NCBI RefSeq assembly: GCF_014648675.1
Contig: NZ_BMRO01000003.1
Coordinates: 418,711-482,710 of the forward strand
Reading direction: 5' to 3'
DNA length: 64,000 nucleotides
DNA from: Actinomadura livida
GTDB lineage: Bacteria > Actinomycetota > Actinomycetes > Streptosporangiales > Streptosporangiaceae
The position numbers and the translations under genes were made by a program. Positions 31,357 to 38,387 of this stretch are shown piece after piece (the first letter of the stretch is position 1; every line of letters begins with the position of its first letter). The notes beneath the pieces are model-generated. The model ran no database searches. It saw only the letters and a list, made by a program, of their open reading frames with translations, and was not told the DNA's origin.

Positions 31357-33783
31357 GTGGACCCTTATGCATCCGGGTTGCATAACTTGGAAATCTTGAA
31401 AGACGCACATCCAAGTCCTACGAATAGCAACGAAGCGACCACGCGTCTCCGCCTTATCGATCGGCTCATTCTGGACTGCTTGGGGTGGAATCCCGAGGAT
31501 CTCGTCCTGGAGGAGCACCACGACGGAGAATATGTTGACTATGCAATCGGCACACGCGCCAAATCCTTAATAGTTGAAGCCAAGAAGGAAGGTATTCATT
31601 TCACTCTACCGCCAGGCGTAGCGGGCAGAAGGCAAGTCGAAATAGAAACGCTTCTGACTACAACGGACACGAGCAAGGCAATACAACAAGTGCTCGGCTA
31701 CTGCCAAAAGCGTGGTGTTCCTATTGCGGTCCTCGCGAATGGCCATCAGCTCATTGCATTCTTTGCCTCACGACAGGATGGCGTACCACCATTAAAGGGA
31801 AGGGCACTTATCTTCTCTTCTATACAAGAGATGTGCGAAGACTTCTCTATACTGTGGAGCCACCTCTCCAAAGAAGGCATAGCTACGCGCAATCTCCAGC
31901 GAGCCCTTCTCGGCAAGAATCCAATTGCACTTTCCCCTGAAAAACTGTCTGACAGAATCCCTGGCTATCCGGGTTTCAGGCCCCGAACACAGCTAGAAAC
32001 AGATCTCAAGATCATTGGCGGTCTCTTCATCCAAGACCTCGAAGATGAGGAAGAGGTAGAAGATCAGTTTCTTGAGGAGTGCTACTGCAGCAGTGGGGCA
32101 CTTTCCCAGTATGCCCTAGTAAGCAAAGAGATACTTAGGGCCAGATATGCATCAGTAAAGCGAGAGCATCCTGGCCAAGTGGAATCTGCGTATACCAAAA
32201 AGGGAGTGAATCCAGCATTAACTACGCACGCAATGAGTCAAGCCTTAAGCCGACGTCCCATTGTGATTCTCGGCGATGTCGGCGTTGGCAAGACGATCTT
32301 CCTTAGGCATCTGATCCGAATCGACGCAAAAGACATTCTCGCAGGTTCGCTGGTGCTTTATGTGGATTTTGGGCGTGAGCCTGCACTGGCATCCAATTTG
32401 GAAGACTTCGTTGCAAAACGCCTGAGCGATCAACTACGTGACACATATAACATCAACATTCGGGAACGCAACTTCGTAAGGGCAGTTTATAACCGCGATA
32501 TAAATCAATTCAAGCAAGAGCCTGCTGGCTATCTCGAAGAGGACGATCCTGCCGAATTCAGGCGCCGAGAACTCGCTATGTTGGAGGCTCGCGTCAATGA
32601 TGGTCCAGCACACCTGCGACGGTCACTTGAACACATACGAGGGACATCGAAACGTTCGCCTCTCGTAATTCTAGACAACATCGATCAACGGCCAAAAGAC
32701 TTCCAAGAGCGAGTCTTCCTAATTGGTCAATCGTTAGCAGAGACCTGGCCTGGAACCGTCTTTATATCACTAAGGCCATCTACCTTCTTTGAATCACGGA
32801 GTAGTGGCTCGCTGGCGGCCTATCAGCCCCGCATGTTCACGATCGCACCGGCTCGGACCGAACAAGTTATCTTGAAGCGGCTGATTTTTGCACGCGCCAA
32901 AGTGGAAGAGGCCAGAGAAGGCGACGTTTTCCCCCATGGGCTGTCTATCGATTCATCAGACTTGTCCGCATATATGGACGTGCTCATCAAGGCCTTTGAG
33001 AGCAACGATGATTTGAAAGTTCTGATTGATAACCTTAGTGGAGGGAATCTGCGGACCGCCCTTATGTTTCTATATGCATTCATAGGTAGCGGTTACGTAT
33101 CAACCCAACGGGTCCTTGAAGTGGCCGAGAGGGGCGGCTTGTATTCGGTTCCGATGCACGAATTTCTTCGTGCGATAATATTCGGCGACCATGAGCACTT
33201 TCAACCAAGCGCATCCGCAATATGCAATTTGTTTGACATTAGCGAGAACGATGGACGGGAACACTTTCTCCTTCCCAATATTCTCGCTCATGTCCAGCGA
33301 CTAGGGGAGTCCGCTGGACGAGACGGCTTCGTTCCCATTGATGAAGTTTACGACTTCACGCAAGGACTCGGCTTTTCTCAGGAGCAAACGGGAAATCAAC
33401 TTCAGCGCGGGCTGGCAAAGCGACTCCTTGAATCAAGTAGCGGGGAAAGCGCCAGCGCACCTTGCCGAGTTACTACGAACGGAAGCTACACGTATCGTAG
33501 CCTCGTCCAGCGGTTTGTATATATTGACGCAATGATCGTTGACACGCCGATTGTGGATGCTGGCTTCCGTAGAAGAATTCAAGATGCGACATCGATCTTC
33601 GACCGCCTCGATCGAGCATGCATATTCAAGGAATACCTTGATAGCGAATGGGCGCGTTTCGAAGCAGGCGCCACTGATTTGAGCTTCCGATGGGATCTGA
33701 CGTCTGAGGCGCTAGATAGGGATCTAAGCGATGCTCGTTACAGGGCCGAGAGAGCTCGCTCTAAACGAGAAAGCCATGAATAG
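31357..33783 (+). CDS. PD-(D/E)XK nuclease-STAND-like NTPase fusion, candidate defence protein
   Basis: An 808-residue protein. GTG 31357 follows an ideal GGAGG at 6 bases; an upstream in-frame GTG at 31264 lacks one. Residues 25-150 match a restriction-type nuclease domain (HSDR_N style): Glu26, then Asp61 and Glu74-Ala-Lys76 in VDYAIGT...LIVEAKK, the PD-(D/E)XK signature. Residues about 300-580 are a P-loop NTPase: Walker A GDVGVGKT (306-313), Walker B LVILDNID (436-443), and a sensor-like VFISLRPSTFF. The C terminus (about 600-800) is helical or winged-helix-like, with no TPR pattern recognised. GC is visibly low and TTA codons occur, unlike the host. Nuclease plus STAND-like NTPase in one chain is a known plan for anti-phage proteins such as Avs. 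Confidence 0.8.
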   Translation: MDPYASGLHNLEILKDAHPSPTNSNEATTRLRLIDRLILDCLGWNPEDLVLEEHHDGEYVDYAIGTRAKSLIVEAKKEGIHFTLPPGVAGRRQVEIETLLTTTDTSKAIQQVLGYCQKRGVPIAVLANGHQLIAFFASRQDGVPPLKGRALIFSSIQEMCEDFSILWSHLSKEGIATRNLQRALLGKNPIALSPEKLSDRIPGYPGFRPRTQLETDLKIIGGLFIQDLEDEEEVEDQFLEECYCSSGALSQYALVSKEILRARYASVKREHPGQVESAYTKKGVNPALTTHAMSQALSRRPIVILGDVGVGKTIFLRHLIRIDAKDILAGSLVLYVDFGREPALASNLEDFVAKRLSDQLRDTYNINIRERNFVRAVYNRDINQFKQEPAGYLEEDDPAEFRRRELAMLEARVNDGPAHLRRSLEHIRGTSKRSPLVILDNIDQRPKDFQERVFLIGQSLAETWPGTVFISLRPSTFFESRSSGSLAAYQPRMFTIAPARTEQVILKRLIFARAKVEEAREGDVFPHGLSIDSSDLSAYMDVLIKAFESNDDLKVLIDNLSGGNLRTALMFLYAFIGSGYVSTQRVLEVAERGGLYSVPMHEFLRAIIFGDHEHFQPSASAICNLFDISENDGREHFLLPNILAHVQRLGESAGRDGFVPIDEVYDFTQGLGFSQEQTGNQLQRGLAKRLLESSSGESASAPCRVTTNGSYTYRSLVQRFVYIDAMIVDTPIVDAGFRRRIQDATSIFDRLDRACIFKEYLDSEWARFEAGATDLSFRWDLTSEALDRDLSDARYRAERARSKRESHE

Positions 33784-33786
33784 AGT

Positions 33787-34263
33787 CTATTTAACGTAGG
33801 CATGTCCGTTAAATAGATTCCAATCAGCAACCCGCTTCCTCATGGATTGGTCGATCTGCAGATTCCGAATGCGGTTTCTATCCATCCAAGTCGTATCTGA
33901 ACTTTCTTCGCTTGCGCGCACTCCGCCACCCACGGGGATTGCAGCTAGCAGGATCGAAAACTCTTGGCGTACTTCGTTGTTGCTGGTGTAGTGGATTACG
34001 TGTCTTGGGTCGCTGTAGATTCCTACTAGGCCGGTGACCTCTATGTCTATGCCGGTTTCTTCTTTGGTTTCGCGGATGGCGGCTTGGGTTACGGATTCGC
34101 CTAGGTCGATGGCGCCGCCTGGTAGGGCCCAGTTGTCGTTGTCGGTGCGGCGGATCATGAGTATCTCGCCCTTGTCGTTCTCTACGACGACGTTGACGGA
34201 TGGAACGAGGCTGTTGGCCTTGGGGGCGTTGGGGTCGTCGTAGTAGTCGATTCTGCGGCCCAT
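33787..34263 (-). CDS. Nudix hydrolase, Pif-like
   Basis: A 158-residue protein with a perfect Nudix box, GAIDLGESVTQAAIRETKE followed by ETG (Gx5Ex7REUxEExGU). ATG 34263 lies 4 bp after the stop of the HTH-DUF5919 copy 2 gene, forming a two-gene operon. In the AICE pSAM2, the Nudix protein Pif prevents redundant transfer between cells that already carry the element. The same position next to the regulator makes an immunity role likely here. GC is lower than in the host. It is convergent with the nuclease-NTPase gene, 3 bp apart. Confidence 0.85.
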   Translation of the reverse strand: MGRRIDYYDDPNAPKANSLVPSVNVVVENDKGEILMIRRTDNDNWALPGGAIDLGESVTQAAIRETKEETGIDIEVTGLVGIYSDPRHVIHYTSNNEVRQEFSILLAAIPVGGGVRASEESSDTTWMDRNRIRNLQIDQSMRKRVADWNLFNGHAYVK

Positions 34264-34267
34264 GGGA

Positions 34268-35011
34268 TCAGTCCCCCGGTATGGGTGTTGCGCCTTCCCA
34301 GACGCGTTCGAAGCTTTCTAGGTAGGTGTTGACCAGGTCTCCGCCGGCTATGCGGCGGAGGTGCCACACGGGGGCGTGTGGGGCCGTGACGCCGTAGACG
34401 TGGGTGTTGATGAGGAGCTGGTCGTCTGCGCGGTAGATGGAGTTGTAGAGGACCGTGCGGTGAAGGCGGAACTCTACGCCGTCTTGTTTGCGCAGGTTCT
34501 TGTAGAGGACGAGCGCGTTGCGGATCTTTGCGGCCATGGCCTCGTCAACTCCCTCGTCCAATCCGCGCTCGGCTACCTGGGGGCTGTCGGGGTCGCCAAG
34601 GAGGATGCGAACGCGTACGCCAGCCGTGGCCTTGTCCACGAAGGTGCGTTGGATTCCGGAGTCTTCGGAGAGGAAGAGGCCGGAGTAGACCAGGACGCCT
34701 ATCTCTTCCTTGGCCGACGCGAAAAGACGTCCCCATGCGTCCCTCGGAACAGACGTGCGGTGCGGGTAGAGCGTCACTAGTTCGCTTGTGGACGCTGCGG
34801 TGACTTGCTCGTTGGAAAGGGCGTCCGGCCAGAGGAACGTCTCGTCCACGCCCAGACGCGAAGCCACTGCGTAACGGTGCCGCCGGTATGGGGTGCGGTC
34901 TTTGGTGATCCAGCGTTCTACTGTCTTGGGGTCCACGTCGATCGACTCGGCGAGCGTGGCGATAGTCAGCCCCTGCTCTAGAAGAGCGGCGCGTAGGCGT
35001 TCGTTCGGCAT
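34268..35011 (-). CDS. HTH-DUF5919 regulator, copy 2
   Basis: A 247-residue paralogue of 28445-29194. The HTH is IATLAESIDVDPKTVERWIT. The C-terminal domain contains AKEEIGVLVYSGLFLSED, VRILLGDPDS, MAAKIRNALVLYKNLR and LHRTVLYNSIYRADDQLLIN. The two copies share long identical stretches in the second domain but differ in the HTH, so they may read different DNA with the same signal. It is co-transcribed with the Nudix gene. Site B (tandem GGGACGTC) lies 18 bp upstream of the start, suggesting autoregulation. Confidence 0.82.
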   Translation of the reverse strand: MPNERLRAALLEQGLTIATLAESIDVDPKTVERWITKDRTPYRRHRYAVASRLGVDETFLWPDALSNEQVTAASTSELVTLYPHRTSVPRDAWGRLFASAKEEIGVLVYSGLFLSEDSGIQRTFVDKATAGVRVRILLGDPDSPQVAERGLDEGVDEAMAAKIRNALVLYKNLRKQDGVEFRLHRTVLYNSIYRADDQLLINTHVYGVTAPHAPVWHLRRIAGGDLVNTYLESFERVWEGATPIPGD

Positions 35012-35028
35012 GCACCCGTCCGGGATCC

Positions 35029-35078
35029 GGGACGTCCTGGGACGCGAACAACCCTATGAGGACGTCATGAACACGTCC
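35029..35078. promoter_or_regulatory. Tandem 10-bp operator, site B, plus GGACGT dyad
   Basis: GGGACGTCCT (35029-35038) is followed directly by the weaker copy GGGACGCGAA (35039-35048). Then comes an inverted repeat GGACGT-N7-ACGTCC (35060-35078). The site lies between divergent starts at 35011 and 35191. Confidence 0.65.
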
Positions 35079-35121
35079 AGTCATGTAGTGATCTCGTCCC
35101 CCAGGTCAAGCGCATTCTCTT

Positions 35122-35177
35122 TCTCGTAAGTCACCGACCGCCCGAAACCGCCCCCGCCGGATACGGGCCTTACGAGA
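35122..35177 (+). promoter_or_regulatory. Long-range inverted repeat covering an RBS
   Basis: TCTCGTAAG (35122-35130) pairs with CTTACGAGA (35169-35177). The right arm overlaps the GAGAGGAG Shine-Dalgarno of the first gene of the transfer operon (start 35191). Confidence 0.5.
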
Positions 35178-35190
35178 GGAGTGATCGCAC

Positions 35191-35400
35191 ATGATCCTCG
35201 TCCTGGCATCGATCATCGCCGTCTTCCTCGCCGGGTCCTCCTGCGGCATCTTCGCCATGCTCGTCATCGGCATCCATGCCGAGGAGCGGCGGGCCGCGCG
35301 GGGGCGTACCGAGTCGTCCCGCTGTGGCGCGGCCTCCCGCCGCCTGCTCAGCACCCGGACGGGGGACGATCTTCCCCACCGCGTTCCGGCGGGGCGGTGA
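35191..35400 (+). CDS. Small membrane protein, first gene of the transfer operon
   Basis: A 69-residue protein from ATG 35191, with Shine-Dalgarno GAGAGGAG. One transmembrane helix (LVLASIIAVFLAGSSCGIFA region) is followed by a basic tail. It begins a tightly packed run of five genes ending in the FtsK-type translocase, so a role in conjugative spread (Spd-like) is inferred from position. The family is not recognised. Confidence 0.6.
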   Translation: MILVLASIIAVFLAGSSCGIFAMLVIGIHAEERRAARGRTESSRCGAASRRLLSTRTGDDLPHRVPAGR

Positions 35401-35402
35401 GG

Positions 35403-35552
35403 ATGCAGCGCATGCCTCGCGTCATCACCGGCCACGCCTGCGTGTGCGGCGCGCGTGTCGAGCACGGTAACCGGCGGTGCCGCAAGTGCCGCGCCCGCGC
35501 CCGATGGCTCCGGCGGGGGCGCGGCTCTCGCTACCCGGACCTGTGGCTGTGA
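35403..35552 (+). CDS. Very small basic Cys-rich protein
   Basis: A 49-residue protein from ATG 35403, 2 bp after the previous stop. CVC and CRKC pairs in HACVCGARVEHGNRRCRKC make a probable zinc ribbon in an Arg-rich chain. A nucleic-acid or protein-binding accessory role is possible. Supported by position, tight spacing and the paired Cys motif; no family is known to me. Confidence 0.5.
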   Translation: MQRMPRVITGHACVCGARVEHGNRRCRKCRARARWLRRGRGSRYPDLWL

Positions 35553-35564
35553 GGAGGTGATCCC

Positions 35565-35753
35565 GTGGACGTCTCGGTTCCCCTGGTGGTGATCCTGGGC
35601 GCGGTGGTGTGGGTCGCGTGGCGGTACATGGGGCTTCGTGGCTGGCACATCGCGGTGTGTCTGCTGTTCGGGTTCTTCCTCGCCGCTACCAGTGCCGCGC
35701 CGGAGATTCGCCGGCTGGTGTCGGTCCTGGTCCAAACGGCTTCGCAGCACTGA
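35565..35753 (+). CDS. Small two-helix membrane protein
   Basis: A 62-residue protein from GTG 35565. The Shine-Dalgarno GGAGGTGATC is a near-perfect complement of the 16S 3' end, so high expression is likely. Two hydrophobic helices flank the polar turn RYMGLRGWH. It resembles Spd proteins of actinomycete elements, which help DNA spread inside mycelium after transfer (inference from size, topology and context). Confidence 0.65.
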   Translation: MDVSVPLVVILGAVVWVAWRYMGLRGWHIAVCLLFGFFLAATSAAPEIRRLVSVLVQTASQH

Positions 35754-35783
35754 CGTCCCCTGACCGAAGGGAGGGATGCCCTG

Positions 35784-36128
35784 GTGCCTGATACGCCGCC
35801 GCACGTCAAGGTCAACGTTCAGGAGGTCCGTACGCGCAACCTCGCCGCGCGTGAAATCGTCGCCAATCTGTCCGCCGCGATGCCGTCCATCGAGGACTTG
35901 TGGCTCCGCCTGTACGCCGCACTCGCCGATGTCCCCACACTCGTCTCAGAAATCACCCGGCTTGCGGCTGTTCTGGCCAAGGTGCGGCGGGACCGCGCGA
36001 ACCTGGTGGCCGCTGGACGCGCCACCCTCAAAGCCGACCGTGACGCCGAACCCGATCCGCTCTACTACCTGCGCGACGAGCTTCGCGCGCAAGGGCACCT
36101 TCCCCCGGACGCTTGGGGGCGCTCATGA
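35784..36128 (+). CDS. Helical protein preceding the translocase gene
   Basis: A 114-residue soluble protein from GTG 35784, with Shine-Dalgarno GAAGGGAGGGA. It is largely helical (IEDLWLRLYAALADVPTLVSEI; KVRRDRANLVAAGRATLKA) with a C-terminal RDELRAQGHLPPDAWG. Its stop overlaps the translocase ATG (ATGA), so the two products are translationally coupled and perhaps partners. Similar genes precede traB in related AICEs; function unknown. Confidence 0.68.
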   Translation: MPDTPPHVKVNVQEVRTRNLAAREIVANLSAAMPSIEDLWLRLYAALADVPTLVSEITRLAAVLAKVRRDRANLVAAGRATLKADRDAEPDPLYYLRDELRAQGHLPPDAWGRS

Positions 36129-37915
36129 GCCGGACGCGTCAGATGCGGCGGCACGCCCACAAGATGCGCCGCAACGGCCTTCAGCCCATGGTGATCATCG
36201 ACCGTGACGACCAGTTCCCGGACGTGGCCGCTGTGCTCGTCGCGCGGGCCATGTGGCGCTACCGCTCCGAGCTGGCACCGGTCTACCTGGTCGCCGTCCT
36301 CGCCGTCTCGGGGGCGGTCTTGCACCTCACGCACCCGGAATGGTGGCCGTGGCTGCTGTGCCTCGCAACGGCGGTTGCGTGGGCGCTCGCCATGTTCGGG
36401 GAACGGGTCGGCCTCGTCCGTCGAATCGAGCGGCTCTATGCCGCTACCGTCACCATGGCCGGTGGTGGGTGGCTGTCTGCCGCTACCGCACTGGGCGCGA
36501 CGTTCCGGCCGCTCCCCCTGTTGCTCGTCGGTGGTGGGTTCGTGCTCGCCGTTCCGTGGTGGGTGCACCGGAGAAGGCGCGCCAGGGTGCGCGTCGATCG
36601 GCAGCTAGCCGCGTGGCCGGAAATCGCGCAATCGGTCGGCCTCGCCGGTTCACGCGCGCAATCCGCGGTAGTGGACGTGTGGGGATGGCGCGCACGCTTC
36701 GCCCTGGCACGCGGCCAGACCATCCAGGACGTCATCGGCAAGGTTCCCGCGATCGAGTCGGCGCTTGGGACGTTCCGGGGCGCTGTGCGGGTCGCTCCGA
36801 CGCGCGACGACAAAGCCAACCGGTTCGAACTCCAGGTCTTGGACACCGACCCGCACGCCGACGCGATCCCATGGCCCGGACCGTCTGCCTCGTCCATTAC
36901 CGAGCCGATCGACCTGGGCCCTTTCGAGGACGCCACCGGCGCGCGTGTTCTGCTGCTGCGCCGACACGGCCTCATCGGAGGCGTGGCGGGCTCCGGGAAG
37001 AGCGGCGGAATCAATGTCCTGATGGGCAATCTCAGCGCATGCCAGGACGTGGTCATCTGGGCCAGCGACCTCAAGCGCGGGATGGAATTGCAGCCCTGGG
37101 CCTCCTGTATCGATCGCCTCGCCACCACTCCGGAGCAAGCCCGCGCCATGCTGCGCGACGCCGTCACCGTCCTTGAGGCGCGCGCCGAATGGCTCACGGC
37201 AAGCGGACGGCGTGTGTGGGACCCGACCCCGAAATTCCCTGCGCTGGTCATCGTCGTGGACGAGTACGCCGAACTCGCCGACGATGCGCCCGACGCCGCC
37301 GGCGACACGGACTCAATCGCGCGACGAGGGCGAGCAGTTGCCGTGACCCTCATTGCGGCCACTCAGCGGCCCACACAGAAGGCCATGGGCAAGGGCGCCG
37401 TTCGTTCTCAGATGGACGTCCGTGTGAGCTTCCGCGTCCGGGAACGCAAGGACGTCGATCTCATCCTCGGGCAAGGCATGCTCAACGCCGGATGGCACGC
37501 CCACACCCTCAACGCCCCCGGCAAGTTCCTACTCTCCGCACCCGAACACGACACACCCCGACGAGGCCGCGCCTACCTGCTCACCGATGCCACTGTGGCA
37601 GATACAGCAGAGCGGCACGCCGCGATGCGTCCGGCGCTGGACGAGGTCTCTCAGCGCGCCCTAAACGAGGCGCGAATGGCACCCGTCGATGAGCCGACCG
37701 TCCCCGTCACACCGTCCCGTGACGACCGTGCCGAGACGGCGTTGAGAGAGGCCCTAAAGGGGGCGCCGGACGAGGGGCTTCCGATCGCACACCTCATGAT
37801 GCTCACACAACTCAGCCGACCGACCCTCTACCGGCGCCTCGCCGAGGCGATGAAGACCGGCCACGCCGTCCAAGTCGGACGAGGCCGCTACAAGGCGTCC
37901 GATCACGCCCAGTAG
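36125..37915 (+). CDS. traB: FtsK/SpoIIIE-type conjugative DNA translocase
   Basis: A 596-residue protein. The N-terminal region has two hydrophobic hairpins (about 50-140) for membrane anchoring. The FtsK domain carries Walker A GGVAGSGKS (285-293) and Walker B ALVIVVDEYAELAD, plus the AATQRPTQKAMG segment typical of TraB/TraSA. The C-terminal 70 residues form a winged helix (LPIAHLMMLTQLSRPTLYRRL), which in TraB proteins recognises the clt locus. Such proteins pump double-stranded DNA between mycelial cells as a hexamer. A repeat cluster just after the stop (37917-37993) is a candidate recognition site. Confidence 0.92.
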   Translation: MSRTRQMRRHAHKMRRNGLQPMVIIDRDDQFPDVAAVLVARAMWRYRSELAPVYLVAVLAVSGAVLHLTHPEWWPWLLCLATAVAWALAMFGERVGLVRRIERLYAATVTMAGGGWLSAATALGATFRPLPLLLVGGGFVLAVPWWVHRRRRARVRVDRQLAAWPEIAQSVGLAGSRAQSAVVDVWGWRARFALARGQTIQDVIGKVPAIESALGTFRGAVRVAPTRDDKANRFELQVLDTDPHADAIPWPGPSASSITEPIDLGPFEDATGARVLLLRRHGLIGGVAGSGKSGGINVLMGNLSACQDVVIWASDLKRGMELQPWASCIDRLATTPEQARAMLRDAVTVLEARAEWLTASGRRVWDPTPKFPALVIVVDEYAELADDAPDAAGDTDSIARRGRAVAVTLIAATQRPTQKAMGKGAVRSQMDVRVSFRVRERKDVDLILGQGMLNAGWHAHTLNAPGKFLLSAPEHDTPRRGRAYLLTDATVADTAERHAAMRPALDEVSQRALNEARMAPVDEPTVPVTPSRDDRAETALREALKGAPDEGLPIAHLMMLTQLSRPTLYRRLAEAMKTGHAVQVGRGRYKASDHAQ

Positions 37916-37916
37916 T

Positions 37917-37993
37917 CGTCTCACCGTCTCATCTCACGCGCGTGCGCCTCCACGTAAGGGCGGCCGAGACGTCCGTGAGACGAGACGGAGACG
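37917..37993. repeat. GAGACG/CGTCTC cluster, candidate clt
   Basis: Six copies of GAGACG or its complement: CGTCTC at 37917 and 37925, GAGACG at 37966, 37977, 37982 and 37988. Left and right groups form a long imperfect inverted repeat of about 22 bp around a 35-bp centre. It lies between traB and xis and could serve as transfer recognition site or terminator. Confidence 0.55.
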
Positions 37994-38076
37994 AGCACCC
38001 AACGCAACCGAGGAGATGCTCAGCGACCCACATCGCGCACAGGCCCGGACCACCGGGCGAGAGGAGGTGGTGTCCC

Positions 38077-38265
38077 GTGCAGGCGTACACCGTCGAGCAA
38101 GTGGCCGAGATCCTCAGCATCGGACGGGACAAGGTCTACTTCCTGATCCGCACCGGCCAACTCCGCAGCATCAAAATCGGCAAGCTGCGCCGCATCACTG
38201 ACCGGCACCTCGCCGAGTTCGTCACCTCCCTTGAAGAGCCCTCCCTCGAAGAGGCCGAGCGCTGA
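38077..38265 (+). CDS. xis: Excisionase-like DNA-binding protein
   Basis: A 62-residue protein from GTG 38077, with Shine-Dalgarno GAGGAGG. It is a single HTH_17/MerR-like domain (YTVEQVAEILSIGRDKVYFLIRTG, then KIGKLRRITDRHL) with an acidic tail. Xis proteins bend attachment-site DNA and direct the integrase to excision. It is followed by a strong hairpin and then int, the usual AICE order. Confidence 0.85.
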   Translation: MQAYTVEQVAEILSIGRDKVYFLIRTGQLRSIKIGKLRRITDRHLAEFVTSLEEPSLEEAER

Positions 38266-38274
38266 CACCCGCGA

Positions 38275-38316
38275 GGGAGGTCCGTCCGGACGCCTTCGTC
38301 CGCAAACGGACCTCCC
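38275..38316 (+). terminator. Strong hairpin between xis and int
   Basis: GGGAGGTCCGT pairs with ACGGACCTCCC (11 bp), and an inner CGGACG/CGTCCG stem extends it. It separates transcription of xis from int, so int can be driven by its own promoter at site C. Confidence 0.8.
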
Positions 38317-38322
38317 AACCTA

Positions 38323-38342
38323 GGGACGTCTTGGGACGTCTT
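38323..38342 (+). promoter_or_regulatory. Tandem 10-bp operator, site C
   Basis: GGGACGTCTT occurs twice without a gap, 45 bp upstream of the int start. It matches sites A (29248) and B (35029). Confidence 0.72.
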
Positions 38343-38387
38343 GAGTTATGGTCGGTGGTGACCTCGCCAGACACGAGGAGGGATCCG

